From NCBI RefSeq assembly GCF_030052815.1, contig NC_079510.1:52666725-52730724 (forward strand): DNA of 64,000 nucleotides, read 5' to 3'. The position numbers and the translations under genes were made by a program. The first letter of the stretch is position 1. Each line of letters opens with the position of its first letter. Source of the DNA: Hevea brasiliensis. Its lineage: Eukaryota; Streptophyta; Magnoliopsida; Malpighiales; Euphorbiaceae. Under the pieces are notes generated by a model that was not told the origin of the DNA, made no database searches, and saw only the letters and a program-made list of their open reading frames with translations. Below, in pieces: positions 58,630 through 64,000 of this stretch.

Positions 58630-61600
58630 ATGATGGCACTTGAAGAGAAAGTAGAGAGTTCACAAAAGGAAGAAGAAAGTGACAATGAGGTTTGTTTCAA
58701 AGGGATGAAGGAAAGTGAAAAATGGTATATAGATAGTGGTTGTTCAAAGCACATGACTGGTGAAAAGGACAAGTTTTCAGAAATTAAAATGAAAGATGGA
58801 GGATATGTAAAATTTGGAGATAAAGGGAAAGGAAAAATAATTGGAAATGTCACAATTGGAACCAAACCTTGTATTGAAGATGTATCACTTGTTGAAGGTT
58901 TGAAATACAACTTGCTAAGTGTAAGCCAACTCTGTGATAAAGGTTTTGAGGTAAAGTTTACTTCTTCTCTATGTACAATCAATAACTTAGATAATGATAC
59001 ATTGTTCATTGCCAATAGATCTAATAATGTTTACTTGCTTGACATGAATAATTTTGAAGCTAATCATGGTACATGTCTAGTATCTCTTGATAACTCTAGT
59101 TATTTGTGGCATAGAAGACTAGGTCATCCAAGCATGCATACACTCTCAAAATTATCTAAGAAAGAACTTGTTAATGGTCTTCCTAAGATTAATTATGAAA
59201 ATGAATTTCAATGTAGAGCATGTGCACTAGGAAAGCATACTAGAGCATCTTTTAAATATAAAAATATTGTGTCTACCACTAGGCCATTAGAATTGCTTCA
59301 TCTTGATTTATTTGGACCCGTAACTCCTACTAGTCTTGGTGGGAAGTCATATGCTTTAGTTATTGTTGATGACTATTCAAGATATACATGGACATTTTTC
59401 CTTGCTCACAAAGATGAAACTTTTGAAAAATTCACCTCTTTTAGTAAAATGGTTCAAAATGAAAAAGGCTTTTGCATCTCATCTATAAGAAGTGATCATG
59501 GAACTGAATTTGAAAATCATTTATTTGAGAAATATTGTGATAAACATGGAATCAATCATAATTTTTCAGCTCCTAGAACACCACAACAAAATGGGGTAGT
59601 AGAAAGGAAAAATAGGACTTTGCAAGAAATGACTAGAACTATGTTGAGTGAAAATAATTTGCCAAAATACGTTTGGGCTGAAGCTGTTAATACATCTTGC
59701 TATGTGTTGAATAGAGTTTTGATTAGACCAATTTTGAAAAAGACCCCCTATGAGCTGTGGAAAGGAAGAAAACCAAATATCTCATATTTCAAAGCATTTG
59801 GTTATAAGTGCTATATTTTAAATAACAAGAAGGATAACTTAAAGAAATTTGATGCTAAATCCAATGAAGGAATCTTTCTTGGGTATTCAACAAAGAGTAA
59901 AGCCTATAGAGTGTTCAATAGAAGAACTTTGGTTATTGAGGAAACTATTCATGTTTTGTTTGATGAGACTAACCCTTCTATCAGAAGGAAAAATGTTTGT
60001 GATGATAATAATGAGCAGGTTTTTTGAAAAGAAAATATAATATCAAGTCAAGAAATGGAACAAATTGATGACAAAAATGAAGAAACTCAAGGAGAAACTA
60101 CAATAGATGTCCATGATGCAAATGAAGATCAAATCAATGAAGATTTGCCAAATTTGGAAGAATTACAAGTAAATGAGCCCCAATATGATGATTTACCTAA
60201 AGAATGGAGATTCCATAGAAACCATCCTCAAGAAGACATTATTGATGATCCATCTCAGAGGATGATGACTAGAGCACAATTGAGAAGATATTTTGGTAAT
60301 GTTGCTTTTGTTTCACAAATTGAACCTAAATGTTTTGAAGATGCTCAAAATGATGAAAGTTGGATTCTTGCCATACAAGAAGAACTAAATCAATTTGAGA
60401 GAAATAAAGTTTGGAATTTAGTGCCTAAACCAAAAGATCATTCAATTATTGGTACTAAATGGGTTTTTAGAAACAAAATGGATGAAAAAGGTAATGTTGT
60501 TAGAAACAAAGCTAGACTAGTGGCTCAAGGCTACAACCAAGAGGAAGGAATTGATTTTGATGAAAGCTTTGCTCCGGTTGCTAGAATTGAAGCTATTAGA
60601 ATGTTGTGTGCCTTTGCATGTTACAAGGATTTTATGCTTTATCAAATGGATGTCAAGAGTGCATTTTTAAATGGTTATATTAATGAGGAAGTGTATGTTG
60701 CACAACCTCCAGGCTTTGAAAATCATGAGCATCCAAATCATGTTTATAAACTTACTAAAGCCTTATATGGTTTAAAGCAAGCTCCTAGAGCATGGTATGA
60801 AAGGCTTAGTAAATTCCTTTTACAAAATGATTTTCAAAGAGGCAAAGTGGATACAACACTTTTTGTTAAGAAGCATCATAATGATATGCTCATTGTGCAA
60901 ATTTATGTTGATGATATAATTTTTGGTGCTACTAACGAATCTCTTTGCAAGAAATTCTCTAAGATTATGCGGAATGAATTTGAAATGAGCATGATGGGTG
61001 AGCTCACATTCTTCCTTGGACTGCAAATTAAGCAAATGAAAGATGGCATCTTCATAAATCAATCAAAATACATCAAGGATATGCTAAAGAAATTTAAGAT
61101 GGAAGATTTCAAGAGCATGGGCACTCCTATGAGTTCAACAATTAAAATGGACAATGATGAAAAAGGTAAAGAAGTAGATACCAAGCTTTATAGAGGTATG
61201 ATTGGCTCTCTTTTATACCTTACTGCATCTAGACCAGACATACACTTTAGTGTTTGCTTGTGTGCAAGATTTCAATCATGTCCAAAAGAATCCAATCTAA
61301 GTGCAGTTAAAAGGATCTTTAGATATCTCATTGGCACATACTCAATTGGCTTATGGTATCCAAAATGTGAATCATTTAATCTTGTTGGTTATAGTGATTC
61401 TGATTTTGCTGGAAGTAGACTGGATAGAAAAAGTACTTCAGGTACTTGTCAATTTCTTGGTCTTGCACTAGTTTCTTGGCACAGTAAGAAACAAACTTCA
61501 GTAGTTTTATCTACAGTTGAGGCAGAATATATAGCTGCTGGTAGTTGTGTTGCTCAAATTTTATGGATGAAACAACAATTGGAAGATTTTGGTTTAGAAT

Positions 61601-61800
61601 ATAATCTTGTTCCAATTAGGTGTGACAACACAAGTGCCATAAACTTGATCAAAAATCCAGTCCAACATTCAAGAACAAAACATATTGAGATTAGACATCA
61701 TTTTATTAGAGATCATGTTCAAAATGGAAATATCAAAATAGAGTTTGTTGCCTCAGAAAATCAACTTGCTGACATCTTTACAAAACCACTTAATGAATAA
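58630..61800 (+). pseudogene. Sirevirus pol with one in-frame stop
   Basis: One frame throughout, interrupted by TGA at 60025-60027. Before it (58630-60027): protease with WYIDSGCSKHMTG; GAG-pre-integrase with LWHRRLGHPS and CRACALGKH; integrase core with LLHLDLFGPV, RSDHGTEFEN and NGVVERKNR supplying the D, D and E residues. After it (60055-61800, 581 residues): reverse transcriptase with [20 protein letters not shown] and [10 protein letters not shown] (about residues 284-293), then RNase H with [22 protein letters not shown] and [10 protein letters not shown], ending [10 protein letters not shown]. All enzyme motifs are present. As read, the stop separates integrase from reverse transcriptase, so a full polyprotein is not made. 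Confidence 0.88.
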
Positions 61801-62453
61801 ACCTTTTGTAGAATTAGAAGGGAAATTGGTATGTGTGAACCACTTGTTTAAAATTTAAATCATAATAATTTCATGTTTTTACATCTTATTTAATACGTGT
61901 GTGATCTGCTGTGATATAGGTTTGCTAAGAAATCTTTAAAGAATATTAGCTAACTTGTTTGTGTACTCGTGAAATTAGTTTACTAAGTTGTATGCTAATA
62001 TTGCGTGACTAAAATTAGTTTGATATATCATGTACTGTTCAAATTTCAAACCGAAAGGTGATTGTTCTTGAAATTTTCTGCGTGTCCACCAATGCATTTA
62101 TCTTTTCACATTTGATATCATACTCTCAGTGATGTGTCAGACATGTAAAAATGTTTACTTGTGCATATAGGGATAGATAGACTTGTTTGAAATATATAAA
62201 AAAAAAAAGTAAGAAAACAGGTTCAGTTGAAAGTATAGTGAAACTGAAAAGCGCGGGACTCAAGAGGACTTAAACCCTCTGCCACACGAAACCCCCACGC
62301 TCTCTCTCCTCTGCATCGATTCCCGACACCTCCCAAAACAAACCCATTCTCTCTTTTCGGCAAAATATACCCTAACCCATCAGATATCTGGACTCTCATT
62401 TCCTCTTCCACTCTTCACTCACCGAAAAGCCATTATCAGATTTCATTTTTTTT
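61801..62453 (+). other. Spacer between pol and the env-like ORF
   Basis: 653 bases without a long ORF. It may hold the acceptor used to make a spliced or separate env-like transcript, but I see no decisive site. A short purine-rich tract (TAAAAAAAAAAAGTAAGAAAACAGG) lies near 62197. Confidence 0.5.
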
Positions 62454-64000
62454 ATGGCTCGCACCAAACGAAAGTCCTCTGTTGCTGCGGCTGCTTCGTC
62501 TTCCTCCTCAGCCTCCGATGATGTCCCTGTCGCCACATTGCGAAAGAAATTGAAAGGGAAGAAAACCTTACCTGCATCGAAATCAGATAGTGAGTCTTCA
62601 AATCCATCCAAGGGTGTCGAACCCACTAAAACGACGCCAGAACAGAAAAAGAAACGGCAGAAGTCAGGGATTGACACCCAACGAAAAATGCATGCTGTAA
62701 AATCTTCAGGCCCAGTGGATAAAGCACTGTTAGATTGTAAATTTATCAAATGGGAATACTTCAATCAGGTAAACTTTCAATTCAATGAGCTTTTTGAGTT
62801 TCAAGGATGGTTGGATGTTTGTGAATGTACAAATGAGTATTACCCTAGGCTCGTTCAAGATTTCTATAGGACTTTACGAACTATTGATGATGAGGACAAA
62901 TTTGAGGTGGTTTTGAATGACAATGTATATGGTGTCTCTGTTGAAATGATAGCTACTGCTTTAAACTTGCCAAATGATGGAAATAAAATTTCCACACATA
63001 AGGATGTTGCTAGGGTGGCAGGATTTAATTTGGTTGAGTTTGAAAACGAAGTGTTTCCTGCTAACACTGCCACAAATGAAAAGTCCACTAGCACAAAAGC
63101 CCTTCAACACATCAAAATCATTCACAGTATGGTGAACTACATTTTCTGTCCCAAATCTGGTAGCTATGGTTATTTGAGTCACTTGGATATGTGTATTATG
63201 TGGCACATTGTGAATAAAGTTAGGATGAATTTGGCTTATTTAATTTTCAAGAACATGTGCAAAGCTTATGGGATTGGAAAACTGCCTTATGCACATCTTT
63301 TGACTGCTGTGTTTAAAGAGCTAAATGTGAATGTCTCTAAGGAAAGCTCTAGGAGTGATTTGATTGTGCTAAGAGAAATACACTCTGACACTGATGGGAG
63401 AAAGAAAAGATTTGAAAAGGGTGGTTCCTCCTCTACTAAGGTTGGTTCTGATTCTGCTAGTGAATTTTTGAGTGAAATTCAAGGGATAAAAGCTACTGTT
63501 AATGAACAATTTAGTTCAACCAATCAGTCCCTTGACATTCTGAGAAAATATGTGGATGTGGTTGAATACAAAGTGAGTCACCTACTCACTCAAAATGAGG
63601 AATTGAAGAGGCTAATCATGGATCTTCAGCAGGCTAAGGAAACTGGTGTTCCAACTAAAGTTGAGGCTGCTATTCAAGTCTCTGCTAATAAGGGTGAAAG
63701 CAATAAGGTTGATGAGTCTCCTGCTGCTATGGCACATGAAAGTGACCAAGTAGTTGAACCTGAGCTTGAACCTGCAGTAGAAGCCCCTGTTGAGCATGCT
63801 AGTGACCAGGTCATTGAACCTGAGATTGGCCCTACAGCTGATGTACCTACTGAGCATGATGGTGAAAAAATTGTAGAAATTGAAGGTGAGCTACCAAAGG
63901 ATGGTGAAAAGGTTGTAGAATCTGAAAAGGTTGTTGAACCTCCGAGTGCACCACCTGTTGAAACTGCTGCTGCCTCTCTCAAGGATCACCAAGAGAGTGC
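62454..64000 (+). CDS. Env-like (third) ORF of the Sirevirus, open at the window end
   Basis: From the ATG at 62454 the frame is open to the last base: 515 codons with no stop seen. Order: a basic, Ser/Ala/Lys-rich N-terminus (MARTKRKSS...LKGKKTL); a central region with ELFEFQGWLDVC, PRLVQDFYRTLR and VSVEMIATALNLPNDG, matching the pattern of the 'putative plant transposon protein' domain (PF20167, from memory) found in env-like ORFs of Sireviruses and Athila elements; a probable coiled coil (about residues 340-395, with VEYKVSHLLTQNEELKRLI); then an acidic tail with imperfect repeats of HxSDQVxEPE. No clear signal peptide or transmembrane helix is seen in this part, so a true envelope function is doubtful. 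It is intact while pol has a stop. The C-terminus lies outside the window. Confidence 0.75.
   Translation, partial: MARTKRKSSVAAAASSSSSASDDVPVATLRKKLKGKKTLPASKSDSESSNPSKGVEPTKTTPEQKKKRQKSGIDTQRKMHAVKSSGPVDKALLDCKFIKWEYFNQVNFQFNELFEFQGWLDVCECTNEYYPRLVQDFYRTLRTIDDEDKFEVVLNDNVYGVSVEMIATALNLPNDGNKISTHKDVARVAGFNLVEFENEVFPANTATNEKSTSTKALQHIKIIHSMVNYIFCPKSGSYGYLSHLDMCIMWHIVNKVRMNLAYLIFKNMCKAYGIGKLPYAHLLTAVFKELNVNVSKESSRSDLIVLREIHSDTDGRKKRFEKGGSSSTKVGSDSASEFLSEIQGIKATVNEQFSSTNQSLDILRKYVDVVEYKVSHLLTQNEELKRLIMDLQQAKETGVPTKVEAAIQVSANKGESNKVDESPAAMAHESDQVVEPELEPAVEAPVEHASDQVIEPEIGPTADVPTEHDGEKIVEIEGELPKDGEKVVESEKVVEPPSAPPVETAAASLKDHQES

Larger units (their letters stand above)
56591..64000 (+). mobile_element. 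Sirevirus-type Copia retrotransposon, incomplete at both ends
   Basis: From the gap to the window end: 5' LTR (start hidden), methionine-tRNA primer binding site, gag, pol, spacer, and an env-like ORF still open at the last base. A gag of the KESKANLLIRDYALFEMRQGES type and an extra ORF after pol are marks of Sireviruses (SIRE1/Maximus lineage). The frames are nearly intact, only two in-frame stops in about 4.3 kb, so this is the youngest large element here. The 3' LTR lies outside the window. Confidence 0.88.

Noticed and set aside
60025..60027. TGA as a recoded (selenocysteine or read-through) codon in pol
   Set aside because: Flowering plants lack selenocysteine insertion, and the stop lies in the variable linker between integrase and reverse transcriptase. 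A point mutation explains it.

Overview
The window is nuclear DNA of a flowering plant, very probably a eudicot. It is strongly AT-rich, its host genes are split by GT-AG introns, and it holds plant-type genes (cytochrome P450, SABATH methyltransferase, RDR1-like RNA-dependent RNA polymerases) between several plant LTR-retrotransposons. The species cannot be fixed from the sequence. I saw no tRNA, rRNA, CRISPR array or bacterial gene.

Layout. 1.8-4.6 kb: an apparently intact two-exon P450 of the CYP93/CYP705-like group (+). 5.5-5.9 kb: an unidentified exon-like remnant. 5.9-10.5 kb: a decayed full-length Copia element (-). 11.7-12.7 kb: a Mutator-like MITE with long inverted arms. 13.2-14.7 kb: a three-exon SABATH methyltransferase-like gene (+) whose first exon and SAM-binding motif look abnormal. 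15.3-32.9 kb: RDR1-like gene A (-), broken by three frameshifts and a stop codon; its first coding intron holds a Copia element with a second copy of the same family nested in it in the opposite direction. 36.3-40.3 kb: a tandem, more decayed RDR1-like gene B (-). 41.9-46.7 kb: gene-poor DNA with three hAT-like MITEs, each with an 8-bp target duplication. 47.0-56.5 kb: a non-autonomous Gypsy-type element with gag and protease remnants, no reverse transcriptase, and about 1 kb of palindrome-rich repeats; it runs into a 100-base N gap. 56.6-64.0 kb: a young Sirevirus-type Copia element with gag, pol and an env-like ORF that is still open at the window end.

How it fits together. Only the P450 looks like a fully working host gene; the SABATH gene is doubtful. 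The RDR pair would have belonged to the small-RNA antiviral pathway, but neither copy can encode an intact polymerase as read: B is frameshifted inside its catalytic motif, and A stops a few codons after it. About two thirds of the window is mobile DNA or its debris, and target-site duplications allow the order of several insertions to be read directly.
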